Assembly: GCF_042432815.1 (NCBI RefSeq)
Contig: NZ_JBHLWM010000008.1
Location: 930,001 to 994,000 of the forward strand
DNA: 64,000 nt
Direction of reading: 5' to 3'
Source: Rhodopseudomonas telluris
GTDB lineage: Bacteria; Pseudomonadota; Alphaproteobacteria; Rhizobiales; Xanthobacteraceae
Shown: positions 28,460 to 38,000 of the stretch, one piece after another
Layout: each line of letters begins with the position of its first letter
Position numbering within the stretch: position 1 is the first letter of the stretch
Notes under the pieces: model-generated
Databases searched by the model: none
What the model was told of the DNA's origin: nothing
Seen by the model: only the letters and a program-made list of their open reading frames with translations
Position numbers and translations under genes: made by a program

Positions 28460-29023
28460 TTAAACGGTCATGATCTCTTTTTCCTTGTTCGCGAGCAACT
28501 GATCGATCTCGGCGATTGCCGCATCAGTCGCCTTCTGAACTTCCTGATCGAGCCGCTTCTGATCGTCCTCGGAGATCTCGTGGGCCTTCTCGAGCTTCTT
28601 GATCGTGTCCATTCCGTCGCGGCGGACGTGGCGAACCGCGACCCGCGCCGCCTCGGCGTATTTGTGCGCGACCTTCACGAGTTCCTTGCGGCGATCCGCG
28701 TTGAGCTCCGGGATGCGCAGCCGCAACACCGTGCCTTCGGTCGCCGGGCTCAGGCCGAGGTTGGAATCGACGATCGCCTTCTCGACGGCTTTGACCATCG
28801 ACTTGTCCCAGACCTGCACCGACAACAGCCGCGGCTCCGGCACCGAGACGGTGGCAAGCTGATTGAGCGGCATATGGGTACCATAGGCATCGACCTGCAC
28901 CGGCTCCAGCATCGAGGCCGAGGCACGGCCGGTGCGCAGACCACCGAGTTCGTGCTGCAGCGACTGCGACGCGCCCTGCATCCGGCGCTTCACTTCATTG
29001 ATGTCGAACTTCTCGGACTGCAT
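28460..29023 (-). CDS. frr: Ribosome recycling factor
   Basis: RRF works with EF-G to split the ribosome after termination. The 187-residue protein begins MQSEKFDINEVKRRMQG and shows the two-domain pattern of the family, with LGGLRTGRASASML, the RLRIPELNADRRKELVKVAHKY split over helix II-III, and a C-terminal helix ending ANKEKEIMTV. GGAG lies about ten bases before the ATG. An in-frame upstream codon giving 21 extra residues was rejected. It follows pyrH by 59 bases. Confidence 0.96.
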   Translation of the reverse strand: MQSEKFDINEVKRRMQGASQSLQHELGGLRTGRASASMLEPVQVDAYGTHMPLNQLATVSVPEPRLLSVQVWDKSMVKAVEKAIVDSNLGLSPATEGTVLRLRIPELNADRRKELVKVAHKYAEAARVAVRHVRRDGMDTIKKLEKAHEISEDDQKRLDQEVQKATDAAIAEIDQLLANKEKEIMTV

Positions 29024-29082
29024 GCCAGTCACTCCTTCCAGAATTCTGATCTCACGTCGCGGCGGCGGTCCGCCGGCGCACT

Positions 29083-29799
29083 TCAACCGGCCACGACGGT
29101 AGCCCTGCCCGCGCCGCCGAGCACGGCGCCGATCGAACCTGCCTCGGCGATGGAGAAAACGATGATAGGCAGCGAGGTTTCGCGGGCAAGCGCGAAGGCC
29201 GTCGCGTCCATCACCTTGTAGTTGCCGGCGAGCGCTTCGGAATGCGTCAGTTTGTCGAACCGCTTCGCAGTCGGATCGCGCTTCGGATCGGCGGTGTAGA
29301 CGCCGTCGACATTGGTCGCCTTCAGCACTGCGCCGGCATCGATCTCGGCCGCGCGCAGCACCGCGGTGGTATCAGTCGTGAAAAACGGATTGCCGGTGCC
29401 GCCGGCCAGCAGCGCGATGCCGCCGGCGGCGAGCGTCTCGAGGGCCGCGGCGCGTGTATAGAGATCGCAGACTTCCGGCATCAGCAAGGCCGAGAATGTC
29501 CGAGCCGGTTGCCCGTGGCGACGCAACGCCTCGCCGAGCGCCAGGCAGTTCATCACTGTGGCGAGCATGCCCATGGTGTCGCCCGTCGGACGCGACACGC
29601 CGCGGGACGAGACTTCGACGCCGCGGAAGATATTGCCGCCACCCACCACCACGGCGATCTCGACGCCGAAGTTGCGCGCGGCGATCAGGTCACCCGCGAC
29701 GCGGTCGATGGTGGGCTGATCGATGCCGTAGCTCTGGGGGCCGGCGAAATACTCGCCCGATAGCTTGACCACCACACGACGATAGATCGGCTCACCCAT
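29083..29799 (-). CDS. pyrH: UMP kinase
   Basis: PyrH phosphorylates UMP to UDP, supplying UTP and the UDP-sugars used by LpxA and LpxB. The 238-residue hexameric amino-acid-kinase-fold protein has VVKLSGEYFAG at the N-terminus, VVVGGGNIFRG, LLAGGTGNPFFTTDTTAVLRA, and KATNVDGVYTADPK. These are all UMP kinase hallmarks. It sits between tsf and frr, the conserved bacterial order. Confidence 0.97.
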   Translation of the reverse strand: MGEPIYRRVVVKLSGEYFAGPQSYGIDQPTIDRVAGDLIAARNFGVEIAVVVGGGNIFRGVEVSSRGVSRPTGDTMGMLATVMNCLALGEALRRHGQPARTFSALLMPEVCDLYTRAAALETLAAGGIALLAGGTGNPFFTTDTTAVLRAAEIDAGAVLKATNVDGVYTADPKRDPTAKRFDKLTHSEALAGNYKVMDATAFALARETSLPIIVFSIAEAGSIGAVLGGAGRATVVAG

Positions 29800-29867
29800 G
29801 ATGCGGTCGCGTCCTCAGCGGGTTCGCTCCCGGCCGGGTGGCCGGGAGTCCGTCACGTGAAAAGCGA

Positions 29868-30794
29868 TTACTTCTGGCCGCTCGCGGCGGCGACTTCGGC
29901 GGCGAAGTCACTGGTCTGCTTTTCGATGCCTTCGCCAAGCGCGTAGCGGACGAAGCCGGTGATCTTGATCGGCGCACCGACCTTGCCCTCGGCTTCCTTG
30001 ACGGCCTGAGCGACCGCCTTGCCCTTCTCGTCGTGGATGTAGGCCTGCTCGAGCAGGCAGACTTCCTTGTAGTAGGTCTTCAGGCCGTTCTCGACGATCT
30101 TCTCGATCATGTTTTCCGGCTTGCCCTGCTGACGATACTTGTCGGCCATCACCTCGCGCTCGCGCTGCACCACGGCCGGGTCGAGACCGGCCGGGTCGAG
30201 CGCCTGCGGGTTGGCGGCGGCAACGTGCATCGCGAGCTGGCGACCCAGCGCGGCGAGTTCGTCGGTCTTGCCGGTCGACTCCAGCGCGACGATCACGCCC
30301 ATCTTGCCGGCACCGTCGATCACCGCGCCGTGGATGTAGCTCGCGACAACACCCTGCGTCACTTCGAGCGAAGCGGCGCGGCGCAGCGTCATGTTCTCGC
30401 CGATGGTGGCGATCGCGTCCGAAATCGCGCCGGCGACCGTGGACGAGCCGACCGGGGCGGCGTTGATCGCGTCCACGTCGGCGCCGACCTTCAGCGCCAC
30501 CTGGGCGATCATCTTGACCAGGCCCTGGAACTGCTCGTTGCGCGCAACGAAGTCGGTCTCGGAGTTGACCTCGATGACGACGCCCTTGGTGCCGTCGGTC
30601 ACCGCGCCGATCAGACCTTCCGCAGCGACGCGGCCGGCCTTCTTGGCGGCCTTCGACAGGCCCTTCTTGCGCAGCCAGTCGATCGCGGCTTCGAGATTGC
30701 CGTCGTTCTCGTTGAGCGCCTGCTTGCAGTCCATCATGCCGACGCCGGTGGTCTCACGCAGCTCCTTGACCATCGCTGCAGTAATCGTTGCCAT
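29868..30794 (-). CDS. tsf: Elongation factor Ts
   Basis: EF-Ts is the guanine-nucleotide exchange factor for EF-Tu. The 308-residue protein begins MATITAAMVKELRETTGVGM, followed by the signature MDCKQALNENDGNLEAAIDW, and has GVVIEVNSETDFVARNEQF in the core domain and a coiled-coil region in the C-terminal half. AGGA precedes the ATG by seven bases. An upstream in-frame start was rejected. It is 185 bases downstream of rpsB. Confidence 0.97.
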   Translation of the reverse strand: MATITAAMVKELRETTGVGMMDCKQALNENDGNLEAAIDWLRKKGLSKAAKKAGRVAAEGLIGAVTDGTKGVVIEVNSETDFVARNEQFQGLVKMIAQVALKVGADVDAINAAPVGSSTVAGAISDAIATIGENMTLRRAASLEVTQGVVASYIHGAVIDGAGKMGVIVALESTGKTDELAALGRQLAMHVAAANPQALDPAGLDPAVVQREREVMADKYRQQGKPENMIEKIVENGLKTYYKEVCLLEQAYIHDEKGKAVAQAVKEAEGKVGAPIKITGFVRYALGEGIEKQTSDFAAEVAAASGQK

Positions 30795-30945
30795 GTCGTA
30801 GGTCCTTTGCCTGTCAGTGCGCACCGCACGGCGGGAGCCGACGGCACGCGATCAGGAAGTCATCACAGATTTCGACGACCGGAGCATTTCGCGGTAGCGC
30901 GAACGCGGCGCTCCGCCTGAAAATGCACTCGATCGATGGATCAGC

Positions 30946-30971
30946 GCTGCGGCCGGTGAGCCGGCCGCAGC
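30946..30971 (-). terminator. Hairpin between rpsB and tsf
   Basis: A perfect 11-bp inverted repeat (GCTGCGGCCGG and its complement around a four-base loop) lies eight bases past the rpsB stop. There is no T-tract on the minus strand, so full termination is unlikely. Partial attenuation between rpsB and tsf, or protection of the rpsB mRNA 3' end, is the more probable role. Confidence 0.45.
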
Positions 30972-30979
30972 GTCGCGCC

Positions 30980-31972
30980 TTATTCCGCCTCGGCGGTCAT
31001 GCCCTTGGCCTGGGCGACCCAGCCATCGGCGCGACCCGGCAGACCGACTTCTTCGCCGATCTGATGCGCGGTCGCCTGATCGAGCTCGGCCAGCTGCCAG
31101 AAGTGGAAGATGCCGAGGTCGTTGAACTTCTTCTCGATCGCGCCGGACACGCCGGTCAGCTTCTTGAGGTCGTCCGGGGTGCCACGCGGACCGGGCAGAC
31201 CCTGGAAGCCGCTGGTCTGGGCCGGCAGGTCCTCACGGAGCGGCTGCGACGCCGCGCCGATGTCGAAGCCCGACTCGCCCTGGGCGCGCGAGATGCCGTC
31301 GATCACCGCGCGGGCGACGAGGTCGCAATACAGCGAGATCGCACGGCCGGCGTCGTCGTTGCCCGGCACCAGATAGGTGATGCCCTTCGGATCGCAGTTG
31401 GTATCAACGATCGCCGCGACCGGGATGCCGAGCCGCTGGGCTTCCTGGATCGCGATGTCTTCCTTGTTGGTGTCGATCACGAAGATCAGGTCGGGCAGAC
31501 CGCCCATGTCCTTGATGCCGCCGAGCGAACGGTCGAGCTTGTCGCGCTCGCGCTGCAGCTCGAGCCGCTCCTTCTTGGTGTAGGCATTGGCGTCGGCCGA
31601 GTTCAGCACGTCGTCGAGGTGACGCAGCCGCTTGATCGAGCCCGAGATCGTCTTCCAGTTGGTCAGCGTACCGCCGAGCCAGCGCGAGTTGACGAAGTAC
31701 TGCGCCGAGCGCTTGGCCGCATCGGCCACGGCGTCCTGCGCCTGGCGCTTGGTGCCGACGAACAGCACGCGGCCGCCCTTGGCGACGGTGTCGCTGATCG
31801 CCTGCAGCGCGCGGTGCATCAGCGGCACGGTCTGCGCGAGGTCGATGATGTGGATGTTGTTGCGGGCGCCGAAAATGTACTCGGCCATCTTCGGATTCCA
31901 GCGGTGCGACTGGTGACCGAAATGGACGCCGGCTTCGAGCAGCTGGCGCATGGAAAATTCAGGAAGTGCCAT
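30980..31972 (-). CDS. rpsB: 30S ribosomal protein S2 with C-terminal extension
   Basis: S2 binds the 30S subunit near the mRNA exit and is needed to recruit S1. The 330-residue protein begins MALPEFSMRQLLEAGVHFGH. It contains NKEDIAIQEAQRLGIP in the core and DLVARAVIDG near the end of the canonical part (about residue 235). The remaining 95 residues are an extra domain absent from the 241-residue E. coli protein. The last 60 (LKKLTGVSGAIEKKFNDLG onward) look like a helix-hairpin-helix fold. The ATG at 31972 was chosen because it gives the family N-terminus; the frame stays open 71 codons upstream. Confidence 0.97.
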   Translation of the reverse strand: MALPEFSMRQLLEAGVHFGHQSHRWNPKMAEYIFGARNNIHIIDLAQTVPLMHRALQAISDTVAKGGRVLFVGTKRQAQDAVADAAKRSAQYFVNSRWLGGTLTNWKTISGSIKRLRHLDDVLNSADANAYTKKERLELQRERDKLDRSLGGIKDMGGLPDLIFVIDTNKEDIAIQEAQRLGIPVAAIVDTNCDPKGITYLVPGNDDAGRAISLYCDLVARAVIDGISRAQGESGFDIGAASQPLREDLPAQTSGFQGLPGPRGTPDDLKKLTGVSGAIEKKFNDLGIFHFWQLAELDQATAHQIGEEVGLPGRADGWVAQAKGMTAEAE

Positions 31973-32098
31973 AGGTCTATTCTCCGGTTGTTCCTCCGGA
32001 AGCGCGTGGGCAACGAGCGATGGGACAGGACAATCCTGCCTTCCGGCCCGGTGCCACCGGACGGCGATTAAGCCATGCTTCCGTGTGAGATGGCGCGC

Positions 32099-32126
32099 GT
32101 TATAGCCGGATTCCCCGATAACGCAA
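32099..32126 (-). promoter_or_regulatory. Probable sigma-70 promoter of rpsB
   Basis: On the minus strand TTGCGT (-35, 32121-32126) is followed after 16 bases by TATAAC (-10, 32099-32104). Transcription would start near 32092 and leave a leader of about 120 bases before the rpsB ATG, long enough for S2 autoregulation. No known leader motif was recognised. Confidence 0.55.
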
Positions 32127-32227
32127 GGTGAACCGGCCTTCCCTGCGGCAAGCTTCGACGACCGCGGCGATCCGGCCGGCCCCACCTGAAAGGTATTCGG
32201 GTCGGCCAGATCGCGCTTGCCGGCGCT

Positions 32228-34837
32228 TCAGCAGTTCTTTTCTTCCGGCCGGCACTTCTTGGGCGGGCCGGCCTGCCTTGGCGGCGGGGCCGCTCGCGGA
32301 GGAGCCGGCGGCGGAGCGACGTGAGGCGGCGCCGGCGGCGCAGCCATCCGCGGCGGGGGCGGTGGTGCGACGTGGGGCGGCGGCGGCCGTGGTGCAGGCG
32401 GCGGAGCCATCCGGGGTTCCGCGCGAGGTGGCGGTGCGGCGATCCGAGGCTCGGCCCGCGGCGGTGGGGCCGCTATTCGCGGTTCAACGCGCGGCGGCGG
32501 AGCAACATGCGGCGCGACGTGCATCGGCGGCGCGACCGGCTTTGCAACCGTCGGCGGCGCAGGACGCGTCACCTGCGGAGGCGCCGGCCTCCGATCCGCG
32601 GCATCAGCCGGCGGACCAGGCGGCCTTGCGGGCGTCACCACCGTCGGAGTCCGCCGCATCGCAGCGGCGGCCGCCGGGTTTCCGGTTTCCGGTTTGCCAG
32701 CCGTGGCTGCCGCCGGAGGCGGCGATTGCAGCTTTTGTCCCTGGGGTGGCGGCGCTGTCGGCGCGACCGCCTGGAGAGCGGCCCCGCCCGCTGGGCCTGC
32801 GGCCGGACCGGTCCGGCCCGCGTTCGGGGCAGCGGGAGCGCCCGGCATTCCCGGCCGAGCCGCACCAGCACCTGGGGTACCAGGTGCCGGCGGCAAGCCC
32901 TTGGTACCGGGCACTGGCAGCGCCTGCGCGCCCGGAACGGCCGCCGCTGCGGGCCCCTGCCCCGGCCGTGGCTGATTGCCCGGCGTCCCCACACCCGGCC
33001 GCCCTTGGACGGAGCTGGGCAGAGACGTGTTTGGCGTTGCGGACTGCACCGCCGGCGTGCCTTGGATCGCTGGCGACGTCGAGGGCGAAGCCGGCGACGA
33101 GGTCGCCGCTGCCGGCTGCGCCAATCGTGGTCCCTGCAATTGCACGCCCGGCCGCGCAGCGAAGCCGCCCTGCGGCACCGTGTTGACGGTGGCGCTCGGC
33201 GGCACAGCGGCCTTGCCCTGCTGGATCAGAGCCGCACGCTGCATCACCGCAGCCGGCAGCGCGGCGCCGACAGCGCCACCTGCCAAAGCCGCCGCGGCGA
33301 TACCAGCCCGACTCGGTGTGACCGACGGTGCCACCCCGGGCGCCGCGACGCCCGGGGCCGACGGCGGAGCAATCAGCGGCGCGGCCGGATTAGCGGCGAC
33401 AGGCGGCGGCTGGTTGATCACCTGATTGATCACCGTGGTGTTGTGGATGTTGGCGAAGATGATGTTGTTGGGCGGCGGCTGCACATAAACCGGCGGCTGC
33501 ACGTAAGCGGGGATCGGCACGAACATCGGCCGCGGCAGATAGAACAGGCCGATCGGCGGCGGCGGAGGCGGCAGCACCACGAAATCCGGCGGCGGCGGCG
33601 GCAACAAATACACCGGCGGCGGCGGAGGCGGCGCGAAGTCGAAGACCGGATCGCTGAGCATCAGCACCGGCCTGTCGACATAGACGATTTCGTCGGGCGG
33701 CGGCGGCGGCACGTCGTAGTCGATCATAGTGAAGCTCGGCGGCGGCTCGAGCGCAGCGGCGAGGATCGCCAGTCGGCGACGCGCGTCCCCCGCATGAGGT
33801 CCGCGCGGATAGCGACGCAGATACGACCAATAGGCGTCCGGCGTATCAACCCGATAGGTACGGCGCCAGGTGATCGCCTCGCGTCGCGCCGCAACGATCG
33901 CCCTCACCCGCTTGGCCAGCGGATCGTTCGGATAGGCCGCAAGGAAGTCGTCGTAGGCCTGCAGCGTGTCGCGATCGAGGGCGGCCGCATAAGCCTCCTG
34001 CGCGCCGAAGTCGCGGATCGGCTTGGAGCGTAGCGTCTGGTCGACAGCAGCGAGCGGCGGCGCGTCCGGCGCACGATCGAAGAACATGAAGTTCGAGTCG
34101 ACGGTCCGCGTATCCCATGGCAACTGAGCGCCCTTGGTATTTTCGTTGACGCGCAGCCGGACGCGATCGAACAGTTGCGGCAGAGTGAGGCCGCCGGTCC
34201 GGATCATCTCGGCCAGCGCCTGGGCATAGACGCCGTAGGCGCCGCGCTCGTCCGGCGCGACGGTCCCGGGCGCCGCATTGAACGCGGTCAGCATCTTCGG
34301 GTTCGGCTCGACCATCGCCAGGCCGGAGGCGACCGAGCCCGGCGGGACGAACGGCTGTTCACGCGCCAGATCCAGCACCACGATGCTCGTCTTCAACGGC
34401 AGCGAAACGAGCTGGCGCATATAGTCGCCGATCCGCAGCCCTTCGATCGGAATGTCGGTGTCGCGGGTGATCCGGGAGTCGACCGGGATGAAGTAGTTCT
34501 CGCCGGCGTACTGCACGCCGTAGCCGGCGAGATACACCGCTGCCACCGTGTCGGGGCCGGCATCCTCGGCCTTCTTCATGAAGTCGCGGAAGGCGCCGCG
34601 CAGGGTGTCACCGTCGAGATCGCGGGCGCCACTGACGTCGAAGCCGGCCGCCTGCAGCGTCTGGGCGATCAGGCCGCCGTCATTGGCTGCGGTCGACAGC
34701 GGCGCCTTGGCATAGGCGGCATTACCGATCACCAACGCGATGCGCTTTTCCTGCTGTTGGGCGAAGGCGCCGTCCGGGACGGCAATCAGCAGAACGACGA
34801 AGGCGGAGACAAGAGAAAGAAGCGGAGAAAGACGCAT
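32228..34837 (-). CDS. Secreted caspase-fold (peptidase C14) pseudo-protease with proline-rich tail
   Basis: The 869-residue protein has a signal peptide (to about AFAQ, residue 27) and a caspase-like p20 domain (RIALVIGNAAY onward, residues 32-240). The family's catalytic His, normally in a GHG motif, is Tyr106 in LAGYGVQ. The catalytic Cys, normally in LDACR, is Ala158 in LDLAR. It should therefore be inactive as a protease. From about residue 360 the protein is extremely Pro/Ala-rich, with repeats of the APPPRAEPRI type, and ends KKCRPEEKNC. It probably acts as an envelope scaffold or binding protein. The ATG at 34837 gives the best signal peptide. Confidence 0.8.
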   Translation of the reverse strand: MRLSPLLSLVSAFVVLLIAVPDGAFAQQQEKRIALVIGNAAYAKAPLSTAANDGGLIAQTLQAAGFDVSGARDLDGDTLRGAFRDFMKKAEDAGPDTVAAVYLAGYGVQYAGENYFIPVDSRITRDTDIPIEGLRIGDYMRQLVSLPLKTSIVVLDLAREQPFVPPGSVASGLAMVEPNPKMLTAFNAAPGTVAPDERGAYGVYAQALAEMIRTGGLTLPQLFDRVRLRVNENTKGAQLPWDTRTVDSNFMFFDRAPDAPPLAAVDQTLRSKPIRDFGAQEAYAAALDRDTLQAYDDFLAAYPNDPLAKRVRAIVAARREAITWRRTYRVDTPDAYWSYLRRYPRGPHAGDARRRLAILAAALEPPPSFTMIDYDVPPPPPDEIVYVDRPVLMLSDPVFDFAPPPPPPVYLLPPPPPDFVVLPPPPPPIGLFYLPRPMFVPIPAYVQPPVYVQPPPNNIIFANIHNTTVINQVINQPPPVAANPAAPLIAPPSAPGVAAPGVAPSVTPSRAGIAAAALAGGAVGAALPAAVMQRAALIQQGKAAVPPSATVNTVPQGGFAARPGVQLQGPRLAQPAAATSSPASPSTSPAIQGTPAVQSATPNTSLPSSVQGRPGVGTPGNQPRPGQGPAAAAVPGAQALPVPGTKGLPPAPGTPGAGAARPGMPGAPAAPNAGRTGPAAGPAGGAALQAVAPTAPPPQGQKLQSPPPAAATAGKPETGNPAAAAAMRRTPTVVTPARPPGPPADAADRRPAPPQVTRPAPPTVAKPVAPPMHVAPHVAPPPRVEPRIAAPPPRAEPRIAAPPPRAEPRMAPPPAPRPPPPHVAPPPPPRMAAPPAPPHVAPPPAPPRAAPPPRQAGPPKKCRPEEKNC

Positions 34838-34968
34838 GATCGCGACCTGATGCATGAGCGCCATCCGCACCTGCGGATCGCCACCGCACGTAGTTCAGCG
34901 CGCCGCCATCTGAATGTCACTTGAACAAAACGCGACATCAACAAGGCAGCCGTTGCTGCACTGCGCGC

Positions 34969-34998
34969 GACGCCCGAACGATACCACTTCGGGTCGTC
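34969..34998 (-). terminator. Hairpin just after dnaE
   Basis: Immediately past the dnaE stop, the minus strand folds as GACG-(bulged A)-CCCGAA, a nine-base loop, TTCGGG-CGTC, a 10-bp stem. There is no T-run, so it is a candidate factor-dependent or weak terminator only. The remaining bases up to the caspase-fold gene start show nothing further. Confidence 0.38.
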
Positions 34999-35000
34999 AA

Positions 35001-38000
35001 CTACAGCGCCTGCACGTCGACGACGCCGGAGACCGCCTTGATGGCGCCGGCGATTTGCGGCGAGACCTTGTAGCGGCCGGGCAGCTTCATCTCGACCTCG
35101 GTCTCGAGGTCGAGCATCAGCACCAGCGAAACATCGCCCTCGCCTGCCGATCGGCCCTGCGCCGGACTCGACGGTGCAGCGCCCTCCAGCCGCTTGGCGA
35201 CCGAGTCGAGGAATTTGGTGTCCCGCAGGAAGATGCGCAGGCCCTTCTGCGCCTTGGCGGCGGCGGCGTCGAGCGGCTCGGCATGCAGAACGCGGGCGCG
35301 GACGTCCTCGCCCTGCAGTTCGGCGCCGAGCTGCAGCAGCACAGCGGCGCCCGGCTCCAGCACGTCGCGATACTGCGCCAGCCCTTCGGAGAACAACACC
35401 GCCTCGAAATGCCCGGTCGGATCGGACAGGCCCATGATGCCCATCTTGTTGCCGGTCTTGGTGCGCCGCTCCATGCGCGACACCACGGTGGCGGCGACCT
35501 TGCCGGCGGTCGCACCGGACTTCACCGCCTTGCAGAAGTCGGCCCAGGACTGTACCCGCAGCCGCTTCAGCGCGGTGGTGTAGTCGTCGAGCGGATGGCC
35601 GGACAGGAAGAAGCCGATCGCGTCGTATTCGCGGCGCAGCCGCTCCGACGGCAGCCAGGCTTCGATCTGCGGCAGCACGATCGACGGTGCATCCGGCAGG
35701 CTCCCGAACATGTCATTCTGGCCGCTGGTCGCCGCTTCGTTGGCGCGCTGGCACGCCGCGATGATCGCATCGGCCGCAGCGAACACGCGCGCGCGATTTG
35801 GATCGATGCAGTCGAACGCGCCGGCGGCGGCAAGGCATTCGATCACCCGCTTGTTGATCGCGCGGGGGCTGACGCGGGCGGCGAAGTCGGCGAGCGAAGC
35901 AAACGGCCGGTCGCCGCGTGCCTCGACGATCTGCTGCACTGCCTGCATGCCGACGCCCTTCAGGCCGGCGAGCGCGTAGTAGATGGTGTTTTCGCCGACC
36001 TCGAAGGTCGCGCCGGAGCGGTTCACCGACGGCGCCTCGACCTTGATGCCGAGCCGCTGCGCTTCGGCGCGGAATTCCGACAGCTTGTCAGTGTTATTGA
36101 TTTCCAACGTCATCGACGCGGCGAGGAATTCGACCGGGTAATGCGCCTTCATGTAGGCGGTGTGGTACGACACCAGCGCATAGGCGGCCGCGTGGCTCTT
36201 GTTGAAGCCGTAGTCGGCAAACTTCGCCAGCAGGTCGAAGATGGTGTCGGCGGCGTCCTTGGCGACGCCGTTCTTCACAGCGCCGTCGACGAAAATCGCG
36301 CGCTGCTTGTCCATCTCGGCGCGGATCTTCTTGCCCATCGCGCGGCGCAGCAGGTCGGCGTCGCCGAGCGAGTAGCCGGCCATGACCTGCGCGATCTGCA
36401 TCACCTGTTCCTGGTAGATGATGACGCCGAACGTTTCCTTGAGGATCGGCTCCAGCATCGGATGCAGATATTCCGGCTCCTCGTCGCCGTGTTTACGCGC
36501 GCAATAGGTCGGGATGTTGGCCATCGGGCCCGGGCGATACAGCGCCACCAGCGCGATGATGTCCTCGAATCGGTCGGGCCGCATATCGACCAGCGCGCGG
36601 CGCATGCCCGCGCTTTCCACCTGGAACACGCCGACCACGTCGCCTCGCGCCAGCATCTGGTAACTCGGCGCGTCGTCGATCGGCAGCGTCGGCAGGTCGA
36701 CATGGATGTCGCGCTGCTTGAGCAGCTTCACCGCGACGTCGAGCACCGTCAGGGTCTTCAGGCCCAGGAAGTCGAACTTCACGAGCCCCGCCGGCTCCAC
36801 CCACTTCATGTTGAACTGGGTGACCGGCATGTCGGATTTCGGATCTCGGTACATCGGCACGAGATCGCTGAGCGGCCGGTCGCCGATCACGATGCCGGCC
36901 GCATGGGTCGACGCGTGTCGGGTCAGGCCCTCGAGCTTCTGCGCGATGTCGAAGGCACGCGCCACCACAGGATCTTCATCGCGGAACGCCTGCAGCTTCG
37001 GCTCGCCTTCGATCGCCTGCTTCAGCGAAATCGGCGCGGCCGGGTTCTGCGGCACCAGCTTGGTCAGCTTGTCGACCTGGCCGTACGGCATCTGCAGGAC
37101 GCGGCCGACGTCGCGCAGCACGCCGCGCGCCTGCAGCGTACCGAACGTAATGATCTGCGCGACCTGATCGCGGCCGTAACGTTGCTGGACGTACTCGATC
37201 ACTTCGCCGCGGCGGTCCTGGCAGAAGTCGATGTCGAAGTCCGGCATCGAGACGCGTTCCGGATTGAGGAAGCGCTCGAACAGCAGGCCGAAGCGGATCG
37301 GATCGAGGTCGGTGATGGTCAGCGAATACGCCACCAGCGAGCCCGCGCCCGAGCCGCGGCCCGGCCCGACCGGAATGCCGTGTGCCTTCGCCCACTTGAT
37401 GAAGTCCGACACGATCAGGAAGTAGCCCGCGTATTTCATGCGGCTGATGACGTCGAGTTCGAAGGCAAGCCGCTTGCGGTAGTCCTCCTCGGTCGTGTTC
37501 GGCGACAGGCCGTGCACGCGCAGCCGCATCTCGAGCCCCTGCTCGGCCTGGTGGCGCAACTCGGCCGCTTCGGCGGCGGCCGCTTCCTCGGCGTTGCTGA
37601 CGTTGGCGCCGACGGTGAACAGCGGCAGGATCGGCTTGCGGGTCAGCGGCCGGTAGGCGCAGCGCTGCGCGATCTCGACCGTGGACGCCAGCGCCTCCGG
37701 CAGATCTGCAAACAGCACCGCCATCTCGGCGCGGGTCTTGAATCGATGATCGGGCGTGAACTGGACACGATCGGTCTCGGCGATCAGCTTGCCGGAGGCG
37801 ATGCACAGCAGCGCGTCGTGCGCCTCGAAATCGTCGCCGGTGGCGAAGTGCGGCTCGTTGGTCGCGACCAGCGGCAGCCCGATGTCGTAAGCGAGGTCGA
37901 TCAGACCGGCTTCAGCCCGGCGCTCGGCATCGGTGTTGTGGCGTTGCAGTTCGACATAAAGCCGATCGCCGAACGCCGACGCCAGCCGCTCGCAGCGCTG

